A DNA stretch of 43,524 nucleotides from Verrucomicrobiota bacterium (GTDB taxonomy: Bacteria > Verrucomicrobiota > Verrucomicrobiia > Limisphaerales > JAIPKD01): positions 1 to 43,524 of the forward strand of contig JAIPKD010000023.1 in NCBI GenBank assembly GCA_021733835.1, in the 5' to 3' direction. Below the pieces are notes generated by a model, which was not told where the DNA came from, did not search any database, and was given only the letters and a program-made list of their open reading frames with translations. This document shows, piece by piece, positions 16,179 to 24,339 of the stretch (its first letter is position 1; each line of letters starts with the position of its first letter). A program made the position numbers and the translations under genes.

Positions 16179-17275
16179 TATTGAATCAGCATTATTGATT
16201 CGATTTCCAGCACGGGCGTGTTCGGCCAGTTTGGATCGATGTACTCTTGGCCGCGTACAAGTACACGCTTTCCGCTGTATTTTTTGAGTTCGAGTGATTT
16301 GGAAGTCGTGTGCAAGTAATTCAGAATTTCGCCGTTTCTGAACGATTCCAATTTGTATGACGTTGGCGATTGGATGTTGAACGAGTATTTGACTACGCCT
16401 TCGCGTGCGACGACGCGCGGTTCGACCGGTTCGGGAAGCTTTGTCTTTTCCGGTTCGGTTTTCTTTTCTTCTGTTACCTTTTCCGTATCGGGTGCAGGCG
16501 GCGCCTGTTTTTCTGTGGCCTTTGTCTCTTTGGGTTTAGGTTTTTCGGCTGCCTTTTCGGTTGACGGCACATCGATGATAGGCGCGGGCGGGGGAGTAGT
16601 TTCGACTGTTTCTTGTTCCGGTGCCTTCTGTTCAGGTTCTTGCGCTTGTTTTTCTTCAGCCGGTTCAGTTGCTTTTTGGGCTTCGGCGGGTTCGGCTTCT
16701 TTATCTGAGGTTCCTTGTTTGGCGGGCTTGGCTTTGTCCGGCTGCGTTTCGTCGGATTTCTGTTCGTCCGGTTTTTCTTCCTTAGGTTCCGTCACCGTCT
16801 TTGGTTTGGAGATCAGGTCGGCTGCAATAAACGCGTACGCGTTTGTCGGCGGCTTAATTCCCATCCAGAATCCCTGGTCACTTACTCTTTCGACCTTAGT
16901 GCCCTGCTCGAGTTGTCCGAGGACACTGTAATTCTGTCCCGGGCCGCCGCGGATGTTCAGGGGGTCTGCGGTGACGGTTGAATCATTCGCGTCGATAAAA
17001 TCTTTATGTACCCAAACTGTAACTTCCTCAGGCACACGAATCCTGGCCCATTCGGTCGGATCAGCGGGGTCTTCGTTTTCGATCGTCAGTTTTTCGATGA
17101 ATACGACTTCATCGCCTTGATCCAGCTGGGTGATGACCTCGCTGTTGATCGTGGGTTGGCCGCGGACATTTACGTAATTGCCCAGGACTTCTGCGATTTT
17201 TGTTTCGCCTAAAGTATTTTGCGCGGCCGTTAATGTGAAGGCTGCCAAAAGCACAAACGTGATTTGAGTTTTCAT
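16178..17275 (-). CDS. Secreted bacterial SH3-domain protein with Lys/Glu/Pro-rich linker
   Basis: The protein has 365 residues and a signal peptide (M-K-T-Q then a hydrophobic run to about residue 23). Two bacterial SH3 domains follow: the first holds Y-V-N-V-R-G-Q-P near 34, the second D-P-L-N-I-R-G-G-P-G-Q-N-Y near 105. Residues 158-295 or so are a low-complexity linker of K, E, P, T, Q and A, probably disordered and possibly cell-wall spanning. The last 70 residues fold again (Y-S-F-N-I-Q-S-P, K-K-Y-S-G-K-R-V-L-V-R-G-Q-E). Bacterial SH3 domains usually bind peptidoglycan or act as adaptors. It is 2 bp after the pseudouridine synthase gene and shares TAATG with folD. Confidence 0.82.
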   Translation of the reverse strand: MKTQITFVLLAAFTLTAAQNTLGETKIAEVLGNYVNVRGQPTINSEVITQLDQGDEVVFIEKLTIENEDPADPTEWARIRVPEEVTVWVHKDFIDANDSTVTADPLNIRGGPGQNYSVLGQLEQGTKVERVSDQGFWMGIKPPTNAYAFIAADLISKPKTVTEPKEEKPDEQKSDETQPDKAKPAKQGTSDKEAEPAEAQKATEPAEEKQAQEPEQKAPEQETVETTPPPAPIIDVPSTEKAAEKPKPKETKATEKQAPPAPDTEKVTEEKKTEPEKTKLPEPVEPRVVAREGVVKYSFNIQSPTSYKLESFRNGEILNYLHTTSKSLELKKYSGKRVLVRGQEYIDPNWPNTPVLEIESIMLIQ

Positions 17276-17277
17276 AA

Positions 17278-17991
17278 TTATTTTGGCAATAAAGACTTAA
17301 TTTCCGGTTTAGTCAACATCCTCCATTTACCCGGAGGCAATTCTCCTAGGCGGATACTACCGATCCGCACCCTGATCAAACGACTGACATGGAATCCCAA
17401 AGTATCGAACATGCGCCGAATTTCTCTGTTCTTACCTTCCATCAATTTCAGCTCGATCGTGCTCCGCTTTTTTGTTTGACGAATAAACACGGCGCTGTGC
17501 GCCTGTAGTAGTTCGTCTTCGTCTTTTACGCCCGTTACCAGGCGCTCCAAATCTTCTTGCGCCAACGCTCCCTCCACGATTGCATGATATGTCTTCAGCA
17601 CGCCGAATCGCGGATGAGCTATATTCATACAAAATCGGCCGTCATTAGTCAAAAAAATTAGGCCTTCACTATCGACATCCAACCGTCCTACCGGATACAG
17701 GTGATTCCATTCCTCCGGAATCAATTCCATTATCGTCCGTTGTTTCTCGATTTTCTTTTTCTTGGAACAGACGAATCCGCGTGGTTTATTTAGCGCCACG
17801 TAGCGTCTGCTCCTCGGCTTCAAGACCCGGCCGTCCAAACGTACTGTGTCTTTCTCCGGGTCTACTTTTATACCAAGGCTCTGTACCGGCCTTCCGTTTA
17901 CCTCGATCCTGCCGGTAGTTAATAATTGCTCCCCCGCACGACGGGAGGCGACGCCGGTTTCCGAAATGAACTTTTGGATTCGAATTTCCAA
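17278..17991 (-). CDS. Pseudouridine synthase, RsuA/RluB/RluE/RluF family
   Basis: The 237-residue protein isomerises a specific uridine of ribosomal RNA to pseudouridine. An N-terminal S4 RNA-binding domain (I-Q-K-F-I-S-E-T-G-V-A-S-R-R, G-R-I-E-V-N-G) is followed by the catalytic domain with L-N-K-P-R-G near 69 and the active-site motif V-G-R-L-D-V-D-S-E-G-L-I near 101, with the catalytic Asp in L-D. The E-G-K-N-R-E-I-R-R-M-F motif lies near 184. The start is TTG at 17991: GGAG stands 4 nt before it, and the nearby ATG at 18001 is out of frame. Which RNA site is used (16S or 23S) cannot be decided from the sequence alone. Confidence 0.93.
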   Translation of the reverse strand: MEIRIQKFISETGVASRRAGEQLLTTGRIEVNGRPVQSLGIKVDPEKDTVRLDGRVLKPRSRRYVALNKPRGFVCSKKKKIEKQRTIMELIPEEWNHLYPVGRLDVDSEGLIFLTNDGRFCMNIAHPRFGVLKTYHAIVEGALAQEDLERLVTGVKDEDELLQAHSAVFIRQTKKRSTIELKLMEGKNREIRRMFDTLGFHVSRLIRVRIGSIRLGELPPGKWRMLTKPEIKSLLPK

Positions 17992-18048
17992 GTTTCTCCA
18001 TCTACTTTGTAGAGCAGTGAGTCACCGGGGATGTGGTTTAAATCACGA

Positions 18049-18204
18049 TTATTCTTCCGGCTTCGTCTTACGCAGACCGATTACGCTTGTGCCTTCTTTC
18101 CACATACCGCGTTTCTTGAGCAACTCGACGCGCTCGAATCTTTTCAGGACATTGCGTTTACCGCCTTTGATCGATGAACTCTTTAGACTGTTATGTTGTG
18201 ACAT
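18049..18204 (-). CDS. Chlamydia/Verrucomicrobia-type small basic protein (51 aa)
   Basis: This short gene reads M-S-Q-H-N-S-L-K-S at the start, then G-K-R-N-V-L-K-R-F-E-R-V-E-L-L, and ends K-R-G-M-W-K-E-G-T-S-V-I-G-L-R-K-T-K. The pattern N-V-L-K-R-x-E-R-[IV]-x-x-L, then G-x-W-x-E-G-x-S-[VA]-x-G-L-x-K is what I recall of the small basic protein family first defined in Chlamydia and Verrucomicrobia (TIGR04137). Its role is not established; a ribosome or nucleic-acid link has been suggested by its charge. An AAGGA stands 12 nt upstream of the ATG. It lies 57 bp before the pseudouridine synthase gene on the same strand, so it probably leads that operon. It is a strong taxonomic marker. Confidence 0.88.
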   Translation of the reverse strand: MSQHNSLKSSSIKGGKRNVLKRFERVELLKKRGMWKEGTSVIGLRKTKPEE

Positions 18205-18589
18205 AAGACCGTGTTTTCCTTCTTTTCAAATTCAACAAATAAACCGATGTAATTACGCCCTTAAGCGCAAACAAAATTTGTACCACACATTGGGCGGAAT
18301 GCAAAGGGATATCGTTGGTCAAACTTACCTGTTTCGCGCCTTCCTTTAAAATCGAAATCCGTATCGCCTCGCGGAGGGCATAATAATTTACCACTAGTTC
18401 GTTAAGGATAGGCGCCTGGTGCTCGCGGATAAATGTCTTGATAGTTCAGGTTTGAAGGATTTTACTATCTGCGGGACCCATTGGTAGTATCAGAGGTTAT
18501 CAAGTCCGTTTGGATATAGTTGATGATCTGGGTCTTTTATTTAATGGAATGGAGCAGGTCAATTCCGAAAAATACGAGAAAGGATTTTC
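18205..18589. other. Intergenic region between divergent genes, 385 bp
   Basis: This separates the minus-strand small basic protein gene from the plus-strand oxidoreductase and must hold promoters for both. A 67-codon minus-strand frame (18191-18394) overlaps the small basic protein start and lacks coding character. AAAGGA stands a few bases before the ATG at 18590 and is a good ribosome-binding site. No terminator or RNA structure was recognised. Confidence 0.4.
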
Positions 18590-19831
18590 ATGAATACGAT
18601 AAAAAACAACGATGGCAAAGGAAAAGGAGTTAATAGGCGGCGGTTCCTTGCGGGTGCGGGGGCGTCGGCTATCTCTTTGGCTATTCTCGAACCGAAAACC
18701 GTGTTCGGTTCCGAAGCCAATTCCAAGATCAAGCTCGGTTTGATCGGTTGTGGCGGGCGCGGCACATGGATAGCGAAGCTGTTCAAGGATCATGGCGGAT
18801 ACCAGGTCACGGCGGCGGCGGATTATTTCAAGGATCGTGTAGACGCCGCGGGCGATGAGCTGGGTGTTCCGGCTGCGAACAGGTTTACCGGACTTTCGGG
18901 TTATAAAAAGTTGCTGGAAACGGATGTAGACGCCATAGCCGTTGAAAGCCCGCCGTACTTCCATCCCGAGCACGCGGCTGCGGGTGTGGCTGCAGGTAAG
19001 CATGTATATCTGGCAAAACCCATCGCCGTGGATGTACCGGGGTGTATGACGATCGAGGAGAGCGGCGCGAAGGCGACCAAGAAGAACCGATGTTTCTTGG
19101 TCGATTTTCAGACGCGCGCTCATAAGGCTTATCAGGAAGCGGTTAAACGAGTTAAAGAGGGGATGATAGGGAAAATGGCAATCGGCGAAGCCACGTATCA
19201 GTGCGGTCCTACATGGGCGCATATGAACGAAATCCTTAAAAAGAATCCGAATGATCCGGAATTGAAACTTCGCGCTTGGGGCATGGATCGAGTTTTGTCG
19301 GGGGATGTCATAACCGAGCAGAACATTCACGCAATAGACGTGGCGTCATGGTTCGTAGGAGAACAGCCGCTGAAGGCGTACGGTACAGGCGGCGAGATAC
19401 GCGGATTCGCCGGCAGTTGCTGGGATCATTTCGCGGTTATCTTCTTTTACCCCAACGACATAACGATCAGCTTCAACTCGAAGCAATACGGATTCGGCTA
19501 CGACGATATTCTATGCCGCATGTACGGAACCAAGGGCACGGTCGATACGCATTACTTCGGTACGGTGACAATTCGGAGTCGTGACGAGTCATACAACGGC
19601 GGGCGTTTGAACAATCTGTACACGAACGGCGTAGTGAACAATATTGCTACGTTCCATGACGATATCAAGAACGGTAATTATTCGAATCCAACCGTTAAAC
19701 CGAGTGTTCGCAGCAACCTTACCACCATCCTCGGGCGAACGGCGGCCTACAAGAATTCAGAGGTCACCTGGGATGAAATGATTAAGGCGAACCGGAAGCT
19801 CGAGTACGATATGAGTGGATTAAAGGTCTAA
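18590..19831 (+). CDS. Tat-exported Gfo/Idh/MocA-family oxidoreductase (1)
   Basis: The protein has 413 residues. The N-terminus carries a twin-arginine signal, N-R-R-R-F-L-A-G-A-G-A (15-25) followed by a hydrophobic stretch, so it is probably exported folded with its cofactor. A Rossmann fold starts at I-K-L-G-L-I-G-C-G-G-R-G (about 45-56), and the family's substrate-site Lys is in L-A-K-P-I-A-V (usually E-K-P). Gfo/Idh/MocA enzymes oxidise or reduce sugars, inositols and related carbons with NAD(P). The C-terminal half carries W-D-H-F-A-V-I-F and F-N-S-K-Q-Y-G-F-G-Y. Secreted members are common in Verrucomicrobia and Planctomycetes next to glycan-degrading genes. The substrate is unknown. 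Confidence 0.88.
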   Translation: MNTIKNNDGKGKGVNRRRFLAGAGASAISLAILEPKTVFGSEANSKIKLGLIGCGGRGTWIAKLFKDHGGYQVTAAADYFKDRVDAAGDELGVPAANRFTGLSGYKKLLETDVDAIAVESPPYFHPEHAAAGVAAGKHVYLAKPIAVDVPGCMTIEESGAKATKKNRCFLVDFQTRAHKAYQEAVKRVKEGMIGKMAIGEATYQCGPTWAHMNEILKKNPNDPELKLRAWGMDRVLSGDVITEQNIHAIDVASWFVGEQPLKAYGTGGEIRGFAGSCWDHFAVIFFYPNDITISFNSKQYGFGYDDILCRMYGTKGTVDTHYFGTVTIRSRDESYNGGRLNNLYTNGVVNNIATFHDDIKNGNYSNPTVKPSVRSNLTTILGRTAAYKNSEVTWDEMIKANRKLEYDMSGLKV

Positions 19832-19912
19832 TACAAGCGCCTCCGATGAATAGGTGTTGAGGCATAATCTCCTGCCGTGCCCACGATGATCACAAGAGGA
19901 GATGTGTCTAAA

Positions 19913-19938
19913 GACCGCTCACGCCGTGGGCGGTTTTT
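19913..19938 (+). terminator. Rho-independent terminator
   Basis: Stem CCGCTCAC (19915-19922), loop GCC, stem GTGGGCGG (19926-19933), followed by TTTTT (19934-19938). One pair in the eight is a wobble, and a further A/T pair can extend the base. It lies 80 bp after the oxidoreductase stop and 120 bp before folB, so it separates the two. Confidence 0.85.
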
Positions 19939-20058
19939 AAATGGACGCTCTTGCTCGGTGCCGGGAATATGGAGTTGAACAGCCCTGCAAAGAGAATTGT
20001 CGAGACGGCCGGTTCCGGATTCTGTAAAAACACAGGTCAGCGATGGAATTAGTTAAAG

Positions 20059-20406
20059 ATGGGTAAGATAATCATTAAAGATATCGAGGTTGACTGTAAT
20101 ATCGGTGTTACACGGGAAGAACGTTCGAGAAAACAGACCTTATGGTTGTCATTGGAGATGGATTGTGATGTGGGGAGGGCGGCTATGAGCGATGATATCG
20201 CTGACGCGATAGACTATGACAAGTTAACGCGAAGTATCAGGGAATGGGCCTCGGCCGGAGAGTGGTGCTTGGTTGAGCGATTTTGTGTGGAGGCGGCTGA
20301 ACTGGTGTTATCCGAGGGCGGCGTTTTCGCTGTAACGGCGGAAACGAAAAAGCGCGCTGTTCCAGGCACTGATTACATCGCTGTTCGTGTAAGGCGTGAA
20401 AGATGA
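20059..20406 (+). CDS. folB: Dihydroneopterin aldolase (FolB/FolX-like)
   Basis: The 115-residue protein has the FolB length and fold pattern: I-I-I-K-D-I-E-V-D-C-N-I-G-V with the active-site region G-V-T-R-E-E-R (16-22), strand Q-T-L-W-L-S-L-E-M, helix Y-D-K-L-T-R-S-I-R-E-W near 54, V-E-R-F-C-V-E-A-A-E-L-V near 73, and a C-terminal strand with K-K-R-A-V-P-G. FolB cleaves dihydroneopterin to 6-hydroxymethyl-dihydropterin for folate synthesis, as a cytoplasmic homo-octamer. The E-R-[LF]-[AC] helix and the Lys of the final K-[KP]-x-A region match, though the latter varies. It is an isolated gene with no folate neighbour, downstream of the terminator at 19913. Confidence 0.8.
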   Translation: MGKIIIKDIEVDCNIGVTREERSRKQTLWLSLEMDCDVGRAAMSDDIADAIDYDKLTRSIREWASAGEWCLVERFCVEAAELVLSEGGVFAVTAETKKRAVPGTDYIAVRVRRER

Positions 20407-20476
20407 ATTAACAGAAATAAGCATTGGAGAGCAACTCATTATCCGCCGCTTCCATGAAATGCAGGGGTGAGAGTTG

Positions 20477-21268
20477 TCACAATGCGTTTTGATAGAAATC
20501 GTATGTCTCGTTGATCAGTCTGGTCTTAAATTTAGTCAGACGCTTTATACTTTTATCAAGTTCATCATCGAGTGAATCGAGCGGGAATGATTGAAAATCG
20601 TTCCTGGTTTTTTGGATTGCCTTTGACAGTTTTGCCCGTTCTTCCTCGAACTTATCACTCAATCTCCTGCCGGCCTTGTGCAGGGCCTTGAGTCTGTAAT
20701 ATTCGTTGAGACGCTCGGCGCGTCCGTCGAGAATGTCATCAAGCTCTTGTTTCGCGCGGCTGATAATGGATGGATTAAACGAGTAAAAGCCGCAAAACCG
20801 TTTATTCTCCGGATCGCAGGCGTTGTTATTCTGTTTTGACATCAGGAGAACGCCGTTTCCCTCTGTATGAAACAGGACGATCCAGAACTGGATCAAGGAC
20901 GTGTCCGAAATCTTGATGAACCGTACCTTGTCCGGTTTACGCGGCTTTCGACCTCCGCCGAGGACGCGTACCTCGTCCAGTGTTTCGGCGAGTTGCCAGT
21001 ATTCTTCGCGGTGCGGTATGAAGTTATCAAAGTCCTGGAATATAACGGTAAGGCTGCCTTTAGCGGTATCAAGTGAGATATCTTCTATGACATGGCTCAT
21101 CGCCACCATGGCTTCGGTGTTCATGCAGTAGAACTCGCCGTCATGGATTTCTCCCGGCATGATTTTCCTTCCCGATTCTCCGGATGCGTTCGTGGCCCTG
21201 ATTGCGGCGTTTTCGGAGTAATAATCACCGAGCCTGAATAGAAAATCTCTATTATTAAACGGATTCAT
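20477..21268 (-). CDS. Unassigned protein, possibly DICT-like sensory domain
   Basis: The protein has about 263 residues from ATG 21268 (a GTG at 21277 adds three) and no signal peptide or membrane span. The first half reads A-A-I-R-A-T-N-A-S-G-E-S-G, then M-V-A-M-S-H-V-I-E-D, G-S-L-T-V-I-F-Q-D-F-D-N-F and E-Y-W-Q-L-A-E. Later come V-R-V-L-G-G-G, an F-W-I-V-L-F stretch and G-V-L-L-M-S-K-Q. This loosely resembles the DICT sensory domain seen with diguanylate cyclases and two-component proteins, but no enzyme domain follows. The second half (from about 180) is Lys/Arg/Glu-rich, helical and probably coiled-coil. The gene is convergent with folB. I do not recognise a firm family, and the DICT comparison is tentative. 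Confidence 0.5.
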   Translation of the reverse strand: MNPFNNRDFLFRLGDYYSENAAIRATNASGESGRKIMPGEIHDGEFYCMNTEAMVAMSHVIEDISLDTAKGSLTVIFQDFDNFIPHREEYWQLAETLDEVRVLGGGRKPRKPDKVRFIKISDTSLIQFWIVLFHTEGNGVLLMSKQNNNACDPENKRFCGFYSFNPSIISRAKQELDDILDGRAERLNEYYRLKALHKAGRRLSDKFEEERAKLSKAIQKTRNDFQSFPLDSLDDELDKSIKRLTKFKTRLINETYDFYQNAL

Positions 21269-21498
21269 CAACGTCACGCCGACAACCTAGTTTAATGCAT
21301 GTCGTTATACAAGTATAAATAGCGTGTTCTATGCGGTGGGTAGAGCAATAATGTCGGGATTGGGATAGAAATCGCTGTCGGAATCGAGCGGGATGAAATG
21401 AATATACATGGCAACGCAATTAAGCCTGCGATCAACTGTCTCAGGACGGCGGTGATTGGCGCTTGACTGTCGGGAATTTGAAAGCTGTAATACATTAT

Positions 21499-22815
21499 AT
21501 GAATCAAGAGCAAGAACATGTCTTCCAAATCTCGGTACGTCGCCGGGGTTTTATCAAGAGCGCATTGGCAATTACCGCAGGGATAGGCCTGCCCGAATGG
21601 TTTTTAGGGCAAGACACATACGGCGCGTCTGCGGAGGCGCCGAAGTCCGAGAACGACAAACCGGGGATAGCGCTGATAGGTTGCGGGGGGCAGGGGAGGA
21701 ACGATTGCAGATGGGCGAGTTATTTTGGAAACGTGGTGGCGGTATGTGATGTGGACGAAAATCATCTGAACGCCGCTGCGGAGCAATTCGAGGTTAAGGC
21801 CAAGTACAAGGATTTTCGTAAGCTTCTGGAAAACAAGGACGTGGATGTGGTGATCAACGGCACACCCGATCACTGGCATACGTTGGTCAATATAGCTTCG
21901 TTCAAGGCCGGTAAGGATGTTTACGGCGAGAAGCCGTTGACGTTGACCATTGACGAAGGCCGGCAATTGTTGAAGGTGTACAAAGAAACGAAGCGGATTT
22001 TTCAGACCGGAAGCCAGCAGCGGAGCGGCTCGCAATTCCGTTTGGCCTGCGAGCTGGTGCGGAACGGACGGATCGGCAAGCTGCAACATATTCGCGTTTC
22101 TCTGCCGGCGGGCAGGTATGGCGGCCCGTTTCAATCAAGGCCTGTTCCTTCGGAACTTGATTGGGATTTCTGGCAGGGCCAGACGCAGGTGGTGGACTAT
22201 GTGCCCGAGCGTTGTCATGGTTCGTTCAGGTATTGGCTGACGTATTCCGGTGGTACGATGACCGACTGGGGTGCGCACCACCTTGATATAGCGCAATGGG
22301 GGAACGGCACCGAACGCAGCGGTCCGGTCGAGGTCGAGGGGCGCTCGCTCGTGAATATGATACCCGGCGGATACAACACACCGTCTCAGTATCATCTGGA
22401 ATACACTTACGGTAACGGCGTGCGGATGACTTGCAAGAGTATGGCGCCGTATGGCCTCCCAAACGGCGTAAGGTTCGAGGGTAGCAACGGATGGATTTTC
22501 GTCAGCCGCGGTGGAATCAACGCAAGCGAACAAGAGCTGCTGGATGAACCGTTGCCGGCGGGCGCTATTCGGCTGTACAAGAGCGAGAATCATATGGGGA
22601 ATTTCTTTGATTGTATTCGCACGCGGAAGCAGCCTATTTGCGAGCCGGAGATTGGTCACAGGTCGGTATCGGTTGCTCACCTCGGTGTGCTTGCGATGCG
22701 ATTGGGACGTAAACTTCGATGGGACCCCTACAAGGAAGAATTCGTCGACGACAAGATTGCCAACGAATGGGTGTCTAGGGAGATGCGAGCGCCTTACGAT
22801 TATTCCATCGTTTAG
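21499..22815 (+). CDS. Tat-exported Gfo/Idh/MocA-family oxidoreductase (2)
   Basis: The protein has 438 residues from ATG 21499; a TTG at 21463 is possible, but the ATG keeps the signal near the start. The Tat motif is V-R-R-R-G-F-I-K-S-A-L (near residue 14) with a hydrophobic core and A-S-A cleavage region. The Rossmann loop is G-I-A-L-I-G-C-G-G-Q-G, and the catalytic Lys lies in G-E-K-P-L-T. G-T-P-D-H-W-H, Q-Q-R-S-G and D-W-G-A-H-H-L-D-I-A-Q are typical of the large secreted subgroup in Verrucomicrobia and Planctomycetes. It is followed 92 bp later by the sulfatase on the same strand. A role in oxidising a released sugar is inferred from context. Confidence 0.9.
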   Translation: MNQEQEHVFQISVRRRGFIKSALAITAGIGLPEWFLGQDTYGASAEAPKSENDKPGIALIGCGGQGRNDCRWASYFGNVVAVCDVDENHLNAAAEQFEVKAKYKDFRKLLENKDVDVVINGTPDHWHTLVNIASFKAGKDVYGEKPLTLTIDEGRQLLKVYKETKRIFQTGSQQRSGSQFRLACELVRNGRIGKLQHIRVSLPAGRYGGPFQSRPVPSELDWDFWQGQTQVVDYVPERCHGSFRYWLTYSGGTMTDWGAHHLDIAQWGNGTERSGPVEVEGRSLVNMIPGGYNTPSQYHLEYTYGNGVRMTCKSMAPYGLPNGVRFEGSNGWIFVSRGGINASEQELLDEPLPAGAIRLYKSENHMGNFFDCIRTRKQPICEPEIGHRSVSVAHLGVLAMRLGRKLRWDPYKEEFVDDKIANEWVSREMRAPYDYSIV

Positions 22816-22907
22816 TCGCCGGTGTGCCCGGAAGACTGGGAGGATTCGAAAGTGGAAAGGAGACCGGGTGCCGTTGGGTGTCCGGTTCCTATAAAACAAT
22901 GTGCATT

Positions 22908-24272
22908 ATGAAGAGTTTGATGAGTTTTAAGCCAAGTCCGGTATCGAGGGTATGGATGTATTTTGTTTCTGTTGCGTTGCTGTTCGCCGTCGGTGTTGAT
23001 AGCGACGCGGACGCCGGCGCGGTTGAACGTCCCAACATCGTTTTTATTTTGTGTGATGACTTGGGCTATGGCGATTTGGGATGCTACGGAAACGATATCA
23101 TAAAAACGCCGCGCCTGGATGAATTGGCATCGAAGGGGATGAGATTAACCGCGTGTTATGCCGCTGCTCCGGTTTGTTCGCCGTCCCGAGCGGGTATCAT
23201 GACGGGACGGAATCCGAATCGATCCGGAATCCGGGACTGGATACCGCATAACTCCGGAATATTCCTGCATACAAACGAGGTTACCGTCGCCGAGCTTGTC
23301 AAGTCCGCGGGATACCGCACTGCGTTGATAGGGAAATGGCATTTATCGAGCAAGATGGATGGTACGGAGCCGAGGCCGGATGATCATGGATTCGATTACT
23401 GGTTTGCCACTCAGAATAACGCGGCGCCGAGCCATCGGAATCCCGTAAACTTCTATCGAAACGGCGAGCCGGTGGGGGCTTTGAAAGGGAATTCTACAAC
23501 AATCATCGCCGAGGAATCGATACGGTTTATACAAGAAAACAAGGAGGCACCGTTCATGTTATTTGTCTGGTTTCACGCGCCGCACGAACCAATCGCCACG
23601 CCCGAAGAATTTAAGGCGATGTATCCGGAATTCGAGGATACAACCAAGCCCGTGTACTACGGGAGTGTGAGCCTCATAGACCATGAGGTTGGTCGTATCA
23701 TCGACGTATTGGATGGGCTTGGACTGAGCAATGACACACTGGTCGTTTTTACAAGCGACAACGGCCCTGAGACGTTGAACCGGTATGCCGGCGCTTCCAG
23801 ATCGCACGGTTCACCGGGACTGCTGCGCGGGATGAAGCTTCACATGTTCGAAGGCGGATACCGCGTGCCGGGAATATTATATTGGCCGGGTACGATCGAG
23901 GCGGGGGTTGAGTGCGACGAGCCTGTAAACGGCACTGATTTCCTGCCGACATTCTGCGAGCTGGCGGGTGTGTCCGTGCCTGATGATGTTGTAATCGACG
24001 GCGCCGATGTAACCCCGGTTTTTCGAGGCGAACCCGTGGATCGTGAGACCCCCCTCTTCTGGCAGTACGATCGCGCGATAAGTAAGCCGTGGGAAGTGTC
24101 TCTTCGAGAACGTAGATGGAAGCTGCTGAGTAATGAAGGCCTTGACGAATTCCTTTTGTTCAATCTGCGCGATGACATAAGTGAAACTCACGACCTTACC
24201 GATGAACATTCGGACGTGCTCGATAAGCTTGTAAATGACATGACCTCAATTTATCGCAGCGTAAACGAATAG
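22908..24272 (+). CDS. Type I sulfatase, secreted
   Basis: The protein has 454 residues with start ATG 22908 chosen (ATGs at 22899 and 22920 are alternatives), giving a signal peptide with hydrophobic core W-M-Y-F-V-S-V-A-L-L. The sulfatase family cleaves sulfate esters, here most likely from polysaccharides. The formylglycine site C-S-P-S-R is at 90-94, so Cys90 needs a formylglycine-generating enzyme. Metal-binding D-D-L-G-Y-G-D (50-56), G-K-W-H-L and T-S-D-N-G-P-E are all present, and length is normal. It follows a Tat-type oxidoreductase and precedes, on the other strand, a large secreted glycoside-hydrolase-like gene. The actual glycan substrate is not visible from sequence. Confidence 0.94.
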   Translation: MKSLMSFKPSPVSRVWMYFVSVALLFAVGVDSDADAGAVERPNIVFILCDDLGYGDLGCYGNDIIKTPRLDELASKGMRLTACYAAAPVCSPSRAGIMTGRNPNRSGIRDWIPHNSGIFLHTNEVTVAELVKSAGYRTALIGKWHLSSKMDGTEPRPDDHGFDYWFATQNNAAPSHRNPVNFYRNGEPVGALKGNSTTIIAEESIRFIQENKEAPFMLFVWFHAPHEPIATPEEFKAMYPEFEDTTKPVYYGSVSLIDHEVGRIIDVLDGLGLSNDTLVVFTSDNGPETLNRYAGASRSHGSPGLLRGMKLHMFEGGYRVPGILYWPGTIEAGVECDEPVNGTDFLPTFCELAGVSVPDDVVIDGADVTPVFRGEPVDRETPLFWQYDRAISKPWEVSLRERRWKLLSNEGLDEFLLFNLRDDISETHDLTDEHSDVLDKLVNDMTSIYRSVNE

Positions 24273-24339
24273 CGCGGGCTCAAACGTTTATCGAGTTGAG
24301 GGGACGTCTGCACTAAGTGTGCCAAGCGTTATCTAATAA

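Noticed and set aside
18191-18394. A 67-codon minus-strand frame upstream of the small basic protein gene
   Set aside because: It overlaps the start of a recognisable gene and has no coding character.
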